Below, in pieces: positions 45,187 to 54,177 of a DNA stretch of 64,000 bases. The notes below the pieces were generated by a model, which saw only the letters and a program-made list of their open reading frames with translations, searched no databases and had not been told where the DNA came from. The position numbers were made by a program, and so were the translations under genes. The first letter of the stretch is position 1, and each line of letters starts with the position of its first letter. Source of the DNA: Winogradskyella sp. (GTDB lineage: Bacteria > Bacteroidota > Bacteroidia > Flavobacteriales > Flavobacteriaceae); assembly GCA_028383925.1 (NCBI GenBank), contig JAOEWO010000002.1:1-64000 (forward strand), given 5' to 3'.

Positions 45187-46080
45187 TTAGTGTGCTTTTT
45201 TTCGTTTTATAGTAACTAAGTAAACACCTAAAAATATAAGTAGCATCGCACCAATTTTTATAGCATCTATAAAGTCTGCACCCATTGCTAGGGCAAAAAG
45301 TCCTGCAATTACAGGCTGAAGGTAAATAAATATACCTACAGTAGATGCTTTTAGTTTGTTTAATGCTAGCGGGTTAAGTAAGTATGTGCCAAAAGTGGCG
45401 CCAACTATTACAAATACAACAGACCATGATGTATATGTTGTAAATGTTTGCCATTGCACTGCTTTTAGCTCGGTATAACCAAAAGGAATTAATATAATAA
45501 GACCAAATAGAAATAGCCATTTAATAAATGTAAACGGATGGTATTTAGCCGTTAGTTTTTTAATTAATATAACATATATACTGTATGATATTGCATTTAA
45601 GAAAATAAATAAATTTCCTAGAGGCACGTTATCACCTGGCCTACCAGACTTACCATATAATGTTAAAATTAAAGCGCCAACTAGACCTAGAGTTACTCCA
45701 AATATTTTGAGTTTGGTAACATGCTCCTTTAAAATAATTGAAGACAAAATTAAAATAATGATTGGCACAATAATCATTATTGATGATGCATGTATTGGTG
45801 AAGTGTATTCTAAGCCTTTAAAAAATAAAAGCATATTAATTACAACACCAAAAAGCGCCGCAATAAAAAATTTAAAAAAATCTTTTTTATCTATTTTTTG
45901 CTTTGGTAAAAAAATGCTGATTATCCAAAATAAAGCTGTGGCGCCAATAACTCTTAACAGTACAAAACCAAAAGGTTTTATATAGTTTTCGTTCATTACT
46001 ACTTTTGCTATAGTATAATTAAGACCGTAAAGAAGTTGCACCATAAAGAGTGCGAAAATTGCAAATCCTCTGCTATTCAT
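45187..46080 (-). CDS. EamA/DMT-superfamily transporter
   Basis: This 297-aa protein has ten predicted membrane helices arranged as two EamA repeats (first about 5-135, second about 150-290), in the drug/metabolite exporter pattern. The C terminus is basic (TIKRKKAH). The substrate cannot be told from sequence. Its ATG overlaps the end of the ArsC/Spx-like gene by 8 bp and its stop lies 1 base from the acyltransferase gene, indicating a three-gene operon. Confidence 0.88.
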   Translation of the reverse strand: MNSRGFAIFALFMVQLLYGLNYTIAKVVMNENYIKPFGFVLLRVIGATALFWIISIFLPKQKIDKKDFFKFFIAALFGVVINMLLFFKGLEYTSPIHASSIMIIVPIIILILSSIILKEHVTKLKIFGVTLGLVGALILTLYGKSGRPGDNVPLGNLFIFLNAISYSIYVILIKKLTAKYHPFTFIKWLFLFGLIILIPFGYTELKAVQWQTFTTYTSWSVVFVIVGATFGTYLLNPLALNKLKASTVGIFIYLQPVIAGLFALAMGADFIDAIKIGAMLLIFLGVYLVTIKRKKAH

Positions 46081-46426
46081 GTATGGCTAGTTTTGCGGCT
46101 TCGACTGTTTTTTTAGAATTACCTATAAAAATGGCAGTATTGTAAATAATTACTGGGCGTTTTAAAAATGTGTAATGTTCTAAAATATAGTTTTTGTAAT
46201 CCTCTTCAGTAAGTGTTTTTTCCTTTAAGCCTAGTTCTTTGTAAAGTCTAGCGCGTTTACTAAATAGGTTTTCAAAACTGCCAGCTAAAGCTTTCATTTC
46301 GTTAATTTGAGATTCGCTAATGGCTTGTGTCTTTATATCTTGAAGCTCAAAATCATTAGTTATATTAAGTGTATTTATAATACGCTTACATGTGTCACAG
46401 GTACTTAAGTGGTAAATCTTTTTCAT
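46073..46426 (-). CDS. ArsC/Spx-family thioredoxin-fold protein
   Basis: This 117-aa protein has the thioredoxin-like ArsC fold. The active-site cysteines are C10-D-T-C13, as in Spx, whereas classical glutaredoxin-coupled arsenate reductase has a single cysteine. The conserved RPVIIYN and FIGNSKK blocks follow. It could be an arsenate reductase-like enzyme or a redox regulator; I cannot decide from sequence. It heads the ArsC-EamA-acyltransferase operon, overlapping the next gene by 8 bp. Confidence 0.82.
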   Translation of the reverse strand: MKKIYHLSTCDTCKRIINTLNITNDFELQDIKTQAISESQINEMKALAGSFENLFSKRARLYKELGLKEKTLTEEDYKNYILEHYTFLKRPVIIYNTAIFIGNSKKTVEAAKLAIHE

Positions 46427-46575
46427 GTGTATTTGTTTAAAAAGACAATTGCTTTTAGCTCTTTATGAGCTATTTTTTAAAGTACAAAGTAACTTCATTT
46501 AAATCTAAATTGAATTAGATTTCATTAAATAAAATGCATTATTCTATTTTTACCATTAAGAATTTATTTTATACT

Positions 46576-47823
46576 ATGGATTATTATTCAATTGCAACTG
46601 TACTTATTGTATTGTCAGCCATTTTTGGTTACATCAATGTTAGATTTTTAAAATTACCAATAACAATAGGTTTAATGCTAATCACTATAGTTTTTACGCT
46701 CATACTTGTAATTATTGGCCAGTTTGATGACAGCTTGCTTTTACGGGAGAAAGCATTTATAATGCAAATAGATTTTGAAACTGTGCTCTTAGATATTATG
46801 TTAAGTTTTTTGCTTTTTGCAGGTGCTTTGCACACTAATTTCGATCAGCTTAAAATTCAAAGAGGTCCTATACTGGCTTTCGCTACGTTTGGTGTTATTA
46901 CATCTACTTTTCTTGTAGGTATTTTTATGTATTATCTTCTTCAACTTGTAGGTTTAGAAATCTCGTTTATTAATTGTTTACTATTTGGTGCTTTAATTTC
47001 GCCAACAGATCCTATAGCGGTTTTAGGTATATTAAAAAAGGCTGGCGCACCAAAAAAATTAGAAACCAAAATTGTAGGTGAATCGTTATTTAATGATGGT
47101 GTTGGTGTTGTAGTATTCTTAACCATTTTTGCAGTAGCAGCTAAGCCAAATGCAGCTATTGAGTTTTCTGAAATTGCCACATTGTTTGGTCAAGAGGTGT
47201 TTGGTGGTATTATTTTGGGTGGCTTATTGGGTTGGGTAACTTACCGACTAATGCGCTCTATTGATAACTATGAGGTTGAGGTAATTTTAACTATTTCTGC
47301 AGTAATGGGTGGTACAATGTTAGCGCATCAACTACACTTGTCTGCACCTTTAGCGATGGTAACTGCAGGTTTAATTGTTGGTAATGATACGGTTAGGGAT
47401 TCTGCAATGTCAGAAATTACAGAAACATATGTAGATAAGTTTTGGGAATTAATTGATGTTTTACTAAATACTGTGCTGTTTATAATGATAGGCATGGAGA
47501 TGTTGGTGCTCACTTTTAAAGAAAATTATATCTATGCAGGTTTACTAGCTATTCCTTTAATTTTAATGTGTCGTTATATCTCACTTTGGTTACCGGTTAA
47601 GTTCTTTTCTAAACGCTTAGATTTTGTGCCGAAGACTAATTTAATAATGACTTGGGGAGGTTTACGAGGTGGTATCTCAATTGCATTAGCATTAAGTCTT
47701 ACCCAGGCTATGGACAGAGAGTTATTTTTAGTTATTACTTATATTGTAGTCGTTGTATCTATTGTAGGGCAAGGGTTAACTGTAGAGCCAATTATAAAAC
47801 GATTAACAAAAAAAGTAAATTAA
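46576..47823 (+). CDS. Monovalent cation:proton antiporter (CPA1 type)
   Basis: From the ATG at 46576 (MDYYSIATVLIVLSAIFGY) it is 415 aa; the track start at 46534 adds 14 residues and cannot be excluded. About twelve membrane helices are predicted. The transport core motifs are LFGALISPTDPIAVLGILKKAGAPKKLETKIVGESLFNDGVGVVVF, with the ND pair expected of electroneutral Na+/H+ exchange, and MTWGGLRGGISIALALSL. It works at the inner membrane in pH and Na+ homeostasis. Its stop overlaps the convergent DUF3298 gene by 4 bp. Confidence 0.9.
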   Translation: MDYYSIATVLIVLSAIFGYINVRFLKLPITIGLMLITIVFTLILVIIGQFDDSLLLREKAFIMQIDFETVLLDIMLSFLLFAGALHTNFDQLKIQRGPILAFATFGVITSTFLVGIFMYYLLQLVGLEISFINCLLFGALISPTDPIAVLGILKKAGAPKKLETKIVGESLFNDGVGVVVFLTIFAVAAKPNAAIEFSEIATLFGQEVFGGIILGGLLGWVTYRLMRSIDNYEVEVILTISAVMGGTMLAHQLHLSAPLAMVTAGLIVGNDTVRDSAMSEITETYVDKFWELIDVLLNTVLFIMIGMEMLVLTFKENYIYAGLLAIPLILMCRYISLWLPVKFFSKRLDFVPKTNLIMTWGGLRGGISIALALSLTQAMDRELFLVITYIVVVVSIVGQGLTVEPIIKRLTKKVN

Positions 47824-48539
47824 TTAACCTTTAAATAAGGGGATAGAATATCTGTTGGTATTGCAAACTCTGTATAACCTTGGTTATAAGATGCAATTTC
47901 ATATACGTTGTATAATAAGACTAAGCCATCTTCTGTAAAGCCAATATTATTTGGAAGTTGAAACGGTTCACCAAAAAAGAAATCTTCAATACTTAAATTT
48001 TCAGAAGTATTAGAGTCTATAGCTATCTTAAAGTGTTTTTTAGCTAGGTTTTTAAAAGCTACAACATCATTTATAATATCTTCTAGTGTAAAAAGACGCC
48101 CTGTATTTGGGTTAAAATTTAAGAATGTAATAGTATCATTACCATGTGCACCGCCTTTATCTGTATAAATGCTGAGCGCAATAGTGAGTACTTCGCTAGA
48201 GCTGTAGGTAACTTCAGATTCAATATTTAAGACCCAAGTTGACTCTCTGTCTGAAAAATATTTTTTAAAATTTACAAATTCAGTATCAAATTCATTTAAG
48301 GCATCTTCTAAGTTTTTTATAGATTCTGAATCTGAAATAGCCTTAATGATCTCGTTTTTAATACTTGTATTTATAGCTTTAGAAATTGCATTATTAGCAG
48401 TAGCTTCCGTTAATAGTACATTAATATCTGCATTATAGATTTTAGTGGTTTCAGTGGTTTTAAAGCTAAGTGGTTTTGTGTCTTTATTACAAGAAAAAAG
48501 AAGACAAATAAAGAGAGCTAAAACAGTGAGTTTTTTCAA
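47820..48539 (-). CDS. DUF3298 (RsiV-like) lipoprotein
   Basis: This 239-aa protein has lipobox LLFSC (Cys17). The body carries a DUF4163/DUF3298 pair; the DUF3298 block GGAHGNDTITFLNFNPNTGRLFTLEDII..KHFKIAI and ..FAIPTDILSPYLK are typical. The family includes the lysozyme-binding part of the anti-sigma factor RsiV, but here no sigma-binding domain is attached. Function unknown. It follows the outer-membrane protein gene by 27 bp on the same strand. Confidence 0.78.
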   Translation of the reverse strand: MKKLTVLALFICLLFSCNKDTKPLSFKTTETTKIYNADINVLLTEATANNAISKAINTSIKNEIIKAISDSESIKNLEDALNEFDTEFVNFKKYFSDRESTWVLNIESEVTYSSSEVLTIALSIYTDKGGAHGNDTITFLNFNPNTGRLFTLEDIINDVVAFKNLAKKHFKIAIDSNTSENLSIEDFFFGEPFQLPNNIGFTEDGLVLLYNVYEIASYNQGYTEFAIPTDILSPYLKVN

Positions 48540-48566
48540 AATATAAATGTATTTTATTTGGGTGTT

Positions 48567-49370
48567 TTAATCTAAATAATAAATGTATCCAAAATTTAAC
48601 CAAACATTCCAATCATTATCTTTATTAGATGGTAAATTATGGTTTAGACCATCTATAAAGTCATTAAAATAGTATTGTCCTCTAAGCTCTACAAACAAAT
48701 CTGATAATATAGAGAGTTTGTAGCGTGTGCCAATACTTGCTACAAAAGACCACGTGCTACCTCCATCGACGCTAACAAAAGGCTCTCCGTTTGCTACATC
48801 ATCCCAAAAATTGTAAAAATTATCATTGTTATTAACATTACCATCTCCAAAAGTGGTTTTTACATTAGGTTGGTAGGATACTAAATGTGCACCAGCGGCT
48901 ATAAAAGGTGCAAAAGAGTAAACCCCTGCAGAAAAGGCTCTAATACTTAACGGAAAATATTCTAGCTGCATACCAATATCCCAGTTTTGGGCTTCACCTG
49001 TGTGAGCTCTTAATTGGTTTGCTTCTTCGCTTTGCCTACTATTATCTACCCATTCGCCAATATGCTCTAGTTCGGTTTTATTCCAAGAAATTTCACTTCT
49101 TAATTTAAAATGATCATTAAAATAAGTGTCTGTAGAGTAGCAATTACAATCTGCACGGTAGGCAAAATTAATATAATGTACTACACCAAGTGCTATACCT
49201 GTGTTACCAGCGTTGGTGCCAAAATCATTACGAACGCCAAAATCCGATTTAAAAGCTACGGAGCCAACAAAGACACCAATTTCGTGAGAAATTCCCAATT
49301 GAGAATAGCTATTCTGAATAGTAAAAATAAACGCTAAAAAGATGAGGGACCTTTTAAAGTATTTTGTCAT
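48567..49370 (-). CDS. Outer-membrane beta-rich protein of unknown function
   Basis: This 267-aa protein has a signal peptide ending SYSQ. Barrel-like strands follow (HEIGVFVGSVAFKSDFG.., IALGVVHYINFAYRADC.., FVELRGQYYFND.., VWLNFGYIYYLD) and a CNC pair lies at about residue 79. It resembles the flavobacterial group that, as I recall, is called the THC0290_0291 family, often beside gdhA as here. The role is unknown. It is divergent from gdhA across a 207-bp region and co-directional with the DUF3298 lipoprotein gene. Confidence 0.7.
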   Translation of the reverse strand: MTKYFKRSLIFLAFIFTIQNSYSQLGISHEIGVFVGSVAFKSDFGVRNDFGTNAGNTGIALGVVHYINFAYRADCNCYSTDTYFNDHFKLRSEISWNKTELEHIGEWVDNSRQSEEANQLRAHTGEAQNWDIGMQLEYFPLSIRAFSAGVYSFAPFIAAGAHLVSYQPNVKTTFGDGNVNNNDNFYNFWDDVANGEPFVSVDGGSTWSFVASIGTRYKLSILSDLFVELRGQYYFNDFIDGLNHNLPSNKDNDWNVWLNFGYIYYLD

Positions 49371-49512
49371 ATCTGCCTATGTTGAAGTGCTTTGCAAACA
49401 AATATATAAAAACGCGCTAGAATACAAAGTAAAACAGATAAAATGCAAAGTTTATTGTTTTTGGGGATAATGTAATTTGATAAAATTTTAATGAGAATAT
49501 AAAAAATATAAG

Positions 49513-49541
49513 TTGTTATTTTTACAGATAATGTATCTTTA
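49513..49541 (+). promoter_or_regulatory. gdhA: Consensus promoter for gdhA
   Basis: TTG (49513-49515), an 18-base spacer and TATCTTTA (49534-49541) are one base off the ideal -33/-7 consensus. The predicted transcript has a leader of about 30 bases before the ATG at 49578. Confidence 0.6.
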
Positions 49542-49577
49542 CACCCAATTAAACACAATTTCTTAACAATACTTTAT

Positions 49578-50921
49578 ATGAAAGATAAAATTGAAGCTTT
49601 TTTAGATCTTGTAAAGGAGCGCAATGGTCATGAGCCAGAATTTTTACAAGCCGTTAAAGAGGTAGCAGAAACAGTTATTCCTTATATCGCTAAACACGAT
49701 ATTTATAACGGGAAAAATATTCTATTAAGAATGGTAGAGCCTGAAAGATTAATCTCTTTTAGAGTGAGTTGGGTAGATGATGATAACGAGATACAAGTTA
49801 ATAGAGGGTATAGAGTACAAATGAATTCTGCAATTGGGCCTTATAAAGGTGGTTTGCGTTTTCACCCAACAGTAAATGCTAGTATTTTAAAGTTTTTAGC
49901 TTTTGAGCAGGTATTTAAAAACTCATTAACAACATTACCAATGGGTGGTGGCAAAGGTGGTTCTGATTTTGATCCAAAAGGAAAGTCAGATAACGAAATT
50001 ATGCGTTTTTGCCATGCGTTTATGACAGAGTTATACAGACACATTGGGCATAACACAGATGTACCTGCAGGTGATATTGGTGTTGGCGCAAGAGAAATTG
50101 GTTTTATGTTTGGGATGTACAAAAAACTCAACAATACATTTACTGGTGTTTTAACAGGTAAAGGTGCATCTTGGGGTGGCTCTTTAATAAGACCAGAGGC
50201 AACAGGTTACGGTAATGTGTATTTTGCACAAAACATGTTAAAGTTAAAGAACGATTCTTTTGAAGGTAAAAAAGTAGTTATTTCTGGTTCGGGTAACGTG
50301 GCACAATATGCTGCAGAAAAGGCTATTGAGTTAGGAGCTACTATATTAACATTATCAGATTCTGGTGGTTATATACTAGACGAAGACGGTATCAATACAG
50401 AGAAATTAAACTTTGTAATGGATCTTAAAAATGTAAAAAGAGGCAGAATTAGTGCTTATGTAGATAAGTACCCAACTGCAAAATATATAGCAGGCGAGAG
50501 ACCTTGGTCTGTTAAATGTGATATTGCTTTGCCATGTGCAACTCAAAATGAGTTAAATGGCGATGAGGCAAAACAACTTATAGCAAACGGCTGTATGTGT
50601 GTGTCTGAAGGTGCAAATATGCCTTCAATGCCAGAAGCAATTCACGAATTTCAAAAAGCAAAAATATTGTTTGCACCTGGTAAAGCATCTAATGCTGGTG
50701 GTGTAGCAACGTCTGGTTTAGAAATGAGTCAAAATTCTTTACGTCTAAGTTGGACGAGAGAAGAAGTTGATGCAAGACTAAAAGATATTATGGAAGATAT
50801 TCATGATTCTTGTGTTGCGTATGGTAAAGAAGACGATGGCTCTGTAGATTATATAAAAGGAGCAAATATTGCTGGCTTTGTTAAAGTTGCTGATGCAATG
50901 ATAGCACAAGGTGTTATATAA
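49578..50921 (+). CDS. gdhA: NADP-specific glutamate dehydrogenase
   Basis: This 447-aa cytosolic enzyme converts 2-oxoglutarate plus ammonia to glutamate. The catalytic motifs are GPYKGGLRFHPTVN, MGGGKGGSDFDPKGKS (catalytic Lys) and VPAGDIGVGAREIGFM. The Rossmann motif is VVISGSGNVAQYAAEKAIELGA. The length and the C-terminal YIKGANIAGFVKVADAMIAQGV are normal for the hexameric bacterial type. It is monocistronic, with a consensus promoter upstream and a hairpin terminator 23 bases after the stop. Confidence 0.97.
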   Translation: MKDKIEAFLDLVKERNGHEPEFLQAVKEVAETVIPYIAKHDIYNGKNILLRMVEPERLISFRVSWVDDDNEIQVNRGYRVQMNSAIGPYKGGLRFHPTVNASILKFLAFEQVFKNSLTTLPMGGGKGGSDFDPKGKSDNEIMRFCHAFMTELYRHIGHNTDVPAGDIGVGAREIGFMFGMYKKLNNTFTGVLTGKGASWGGSLIRPEATGYGNVYFAQNMLKLKNDSFEGKKVVISGSGNVAQYAAEKAIELGATILTLSDSGGYILDEDGINTEKLNFVMDLKNVKRGRISAYVDKYPTAKYIAGERPWSVKCDIALPCATQNELNGDEAKQLIANGCMCVSEGANMPSMPEAIHEFQKAKILFAPGKASNAGGVATSGLEMSQNSLRLSWTREEVDARLKDIMEDIHDSCVAYGKEDDGSVDYIKGANIAGFVKVADAMIAQGVI

Positions 50922-50943
50922 CTAAATCGTATAAACATTTATT

Positions 50944-50974
50944 AAGCCTTTATATACTCTATAAAGGCTTTTTT
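50944..50974 (+). terminator. Terminator after gdhA
   Basis: An 11-bp stem AAGCCTTTATA/TATAAAGGCTT (50944-50954/50960-50970) is followed by TTTT. Confidence 0.9.
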
Positions 50975-51019
50975 AGTACATATATATATGATAGAACAGA
51001 TATTATCGTTAGTATTAAA

Positions 51020-51027
51020 TATATTTG
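51020..51027 (+). promoter_or_regulatory. porZ: -7 element upstream of porZ
   Basis: TATATTTG is an exact TAnnTTTG match 16 bases before the ATG at 51044. The -33 box is not clear. Confidence 0.4.
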
Positions 51028-51043
51028 AAAAAATTAATTTTTA

Positions 51044-53431
51044 ATGCAAAAAATCACTGCAAAGGCAATTTTAATACTGTTGTTGGTTTTTACCAAGAGT
51101 AATGGTCAAGATTTTTCAGCACTTTGGGAACCTCACTTTTCATACAATACTATTATAGATGTTGTAGCGGGTAATAATAAAATTTATGCTGCAGCACAAA
51201 ATAGTGTGTTTCAATACGATCCGCTTTCTTTAGAATTAACAACAATTACTACGGTAGAAGGTTTATCTGGCCAAGATATTACTACACTATATTACAGCGA
51301 AATTTATCAATATGTGTTAATAGGCTATGGTAGTGGTTTAATAGAGCTATACTCAGAGACAGATAGATCTGTACTAACCATAGTAGATATATTAGATAAA
51401 GCCAATATTAATCCTGAAAATAAAGGGATTAATCATTTTTATGAAAATAATGGTCTCGTATATATATCAACAGATTTTGGTGTTTCGGTTTACGATTTAG
51501 AGCGTTTAGAGTTTGGTGACACTTATTTTTTAGGTAATGGTGGTGCCCAAATTACGGTAAATCAAGTTTCTGTTTTAGAAAATGAAATTTACGTGGCATG
51601 CTCAAGCAATAATGGTTTAAAAAAAGCAAATCTTACTAATCCTAATTTAATAGATTTTCAGCAATGGCAAACACTTTTACCTGGTAACTTTATTACTATG
51701 AATACCTTTAATAATAAGGTGTATAGTGTAAGGGCTAATAGAGCATTGTTTGAAATTGAACCCACGTCTTTTAATCAGTTGTTTATTTTAGATCAATTAC
51801 CTATAGATAGTAAATCTACTACCACTAATTTAATCTATTCATTTACTAATAGCATTCAGGTGTACGATACCAATATACAATTGGTAAATACATTTCAACC
51901 AAATGCAGATTTTAATACCAGTTTTACATCTGCGACAATGCTTAACGATTTTGTTTATATAGGCACAGAAGATTTTGGTGTTCTTGAAGCTCAGATAACT
52001 GAAACTAATGTATACACTGAGATTAAACCAAACGGCCCACTATTTAATAGTGTGTTTAGAATTAATGCAGATTCTCAGTCTGTTTGGGCTTCTTTTGGTG
52101 ATTATACGGCATCAGTTAATCCTGCTCCTTTTAGATCGCGAGGTGTTAGTTATTTTAACAATGAGCAATGGGAGAATATCCCTTTTAGTGGTGTGCTCGG
52201 AGCCAGAAATTTATCTGAAATTTCGGTTAATATATTTAATCCAAATCAAGTTTTTATTAGCTCTGTAAATGATGGTATTTTAGAAATAAATGATTTTGAG
52301 CCAACGGTGTTATATAACCAAGACAATAGCGGACTAGAATCTTTAATTGTTCCGGGTGCACCAAACTTTATAAGTTTAAGAGTCACAGACTCAGATTTTG
52401 ATAATAATGGCTTACTATGGTCTTTAACCAGTAGAGTTGATAGTGCTTTAAAATCTTATGATCCAATTACAGGCAATTGGCAAGGTTATAGTTTTTCTAG
52501 CTTAATAGAAAACCCATTATTAGACGAACTTGGTTTTTTTGAAATAGCTATAGATAATAATGGAACAAAATGGATAGGCTCTTATTCTAACGGCTTGTTA
52601 GCCTATAATGAGAGTGTTGCATCCAATCCGTTACGAAACTTAAATTCTGAAGCACAAAATGTAGCTCCATTTTCTAGGTTTACAGCTTTAGCCTTAGATG
52701 ATAGAAATCAATTATGGATTGGTACCACAACAGGGTTGCGTGTTTTGTTTAATACAGCCGGTTTTTATAACGACCCCAACCCAGTATTAAGTCAAATAAT
52801 TATTTTAGAAGATGGTATTCCTAAAGAGTTATTAGAAGGGCAATCTATTACAGATATTGAGGTAGACGGTTCTAATAATAAATGGGTAGCAACATCAGAT
52901 TCTGGCGCATTTTATTTCTCTTCAGATGGGCAAAATACAATCTATCATTTTACAACAGATAACTCACCACTACCATCTAACAGAGTTAGTGATATTGCTT
53001 TAGACTCAGACAATGGTGTTGTTTATATTGCAACAACTCAAGGCTTAGTAGCATTTAAAGCAGGTGGCTCAAAACCCGAAGAAACTTTAGAAGCTGCATT
53101 TGCATATCCTAATCCTGTAAGACCAGAATATAATATTCTTGGTTTTAACGATTTAAACGATATTAATAAAGGGGTTAAAATTAGCGGATTAACAGACCGT
53201 GTTAATATTAAAATTACAGATATTGAAGGTAATTTGGTTGCCGAGGCGCAGTCTAATGTTAACTTAAGATCTTCAAGCGCTAATTATAATTTTGCAATAG
53301 ATGGTGGTACAGCAATATGGAATGGTAAAAATCTAGGTAATTCTGTGGTAAGAACAGGTGTGTATTTAGTTATGATTTCAGATTTAGATTCTTTTGAAAC
53401 TAAGGTTATTAAAGTGCTTATTGTAAGGTAG
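51044..53431 (+). CDS. porZ: PorZ-like T9SS propeller protein
   Basis: This 795-aa protein has a signal peptide to about 21 (..SNGQ). Two beta-propeller stretches with two-component-regulator-propeller style repeats follow (AAAQNSVFQYDPLSLELTTITTVEGLSGQDITTLYYS.., GTKWIGSYSNGLLAYNE.., NQLWIGTTTGLRVLF.., NNKWVATSDSGAFYF). The C-terminal 100 residues are sorting-domain-like (FAYPNPVRPEYN.., NIKITDIEGNLV, GVYLVMISDLDSFETKVIKVL). This layout matches PorZ, part of the type IX attachment complex that joins cargo to anionic LPS. Location next to recO also agrees. It is co-transcribed with recO (2-bp gap). Confidence 0.75.
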   Translation: MQKITAKAILILLLVFTKSNGQDFSALWEPHFSYNTIIDVVAGNNKIYAAAQNSVFQYDPLSLELTTITTVEGLSGQDITTLYYSEIYQYVLIGYGSGLIELYSETDRSVLTIVDILDKANINPENKGINHFYENNGLVYISTDFGVSVYDLERLEFGDTYFLGNGGAQITVNQVSVLENEIYVACSSNNGLKKANLTNPNLIDFQQWQTLLPGNFITMNTFNNKVYSVRANRALFEIEPTSFNQLFILDQLPIDSKSTTTNLIYSFTNSIQVYDTNIQLVNTFQPNADFNTSFTSATMLNDFVYIGTEDFGVLEAQITETNVYTEIKPNGPLFNSVFRINADSQSVWASFGDYTASVNPAPFRSRGVSYFNNEQWENIPFSGVLGARNLSEISVNIFNPNQVFISSVNDGILEINDFEPTVLYNQDNSGLESLIVPGAPNFISLRVTDSDFDNNGLLWSLTSRVDSALKSYDPITGNWQGYSFSSLIENPLLDELGFFEIAIDNNGTKWIGSYSNGLLAYNESVASNPLRNLNSEAQNVAPFSRFTALALDDRNQLWIGTTTGLRVLFNTAGFYNDPNPVLSQIIILEDGIPKELLEGQSITDIEVDGSNNKWVATSDSGAFYFSSDGQNTIYHFTTDNSPLPSNRVSDIALDSDNGVVYIATTQGLVAFKAGGSKPEETLEAAFAYPNPVRPEYNILGFNDLNDINKGVKISGLTDRVNIKITDIEGNLVAEAQSNVNLRSSSANYNFAIDGGTAIWNGKNLGNSVVRTGVYLVMISDLDSFETKVIKVLIVR

Positions 53432-53433
53432 CT

Positions 53434-54153
53434 ATGCTCTCAAAAAACAACTGTCTTGTTCTTTCAAAAATAAAATTTAGGGATTACGATCTTATAGTAA
53501 AGTGCTACACACAAGAGCGAGGTGTGGTAAGTTATATTTTACGAGGTGTTTTAAAATCTAAAAAAAGCCAGTCTAAAACAGTCTATTTTCAAGCCTTATC
53601 ACAACTTCAAATAGAAGAAAGCTATAAGCCCAACCAATCGTTACATTCTATAAAAGAAATTAAGCTAAATTATATTTATAAAAGTCTACATACCAATATT
53701 TATAAAAGTGCTATTGTTTTGTTTCTTTCCGAAATTCTTTCAACTGTATTAAAAGAAGAAGAAAAGAATTTAGACTTATATAATTATATAGAAACAGCGC
53801 TTCAGTATTTAGATAACGAAGACAAATTCTCTAATTTTCATTTATTATTTCTATTAAAATTAACCCGTTATCTTGGGTTTCAGCCAGAGCAAAAATTTAA
53901 TGAATTAGATTACTTTAATTTAGAATCGGGTGTTTTTGAGGCTGTAGAAAGTAGTATATATTCTATCTCTGGTGAAAATTTAACACTACTAAAATCGTTG
54001 TTAGGCACAAATTTTGACGATTTAGATTTAATTAAAATTAATGCAAAGCAAAGACAAGATTTTTTGAACATGTTATTGCATTATTTTGAATTACATTTGG
54101 GTGGTTTTAAAAAGCCAAAATCTTTACAAGTGCTTAATGATGTATTTCATTAA
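53434..54153 (+). CDS. recO: DNA repair protein RecO
   Basis: This 239-aa protein has an N-terminal OB-fold (CLVLSKIKFRDYDLIVKCYTQERGVVSYILRGVLKSKKSQSK) followed by the helical C-terminal half (IYKSAIVLFLSEILSTVLKEEEKNLDLYNYIETAL..). RecO helps load RecA onto SSB-coated ssDNA in the RecFOR pathway. Bacteroidota RecO often lacks the zinc-finger cysteines, as here. The length is normal. It starts 2 bases after the porZ stop, and the TonB receptor gene follows at 24 bp. Confidence 0.93.
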   Translation: MLSKNNCLVLSKIKFRDYDLIVKCYTQERGVVSYILRGVLKSKKSQSKTVYFQALSQLQIEESYKPNQSLHSIKEIKLNYIYKSLHTNIYKSAIVLFLSEILSTVLKEEEKNLDLYNYIETALQYLDNEDKFSNFHLLFLLKLTRYLGFQPEQKFNELDYFNLESGVFEAVESSIYSISGENLTLLKSLLGTNFDDLDLIKINAKQRQDFLNMLLHYFELHLGGFKKPKSLQVLNDVFH

Positions 54154-54177
54154 GGCTATTTATACGAAAAGAATTTT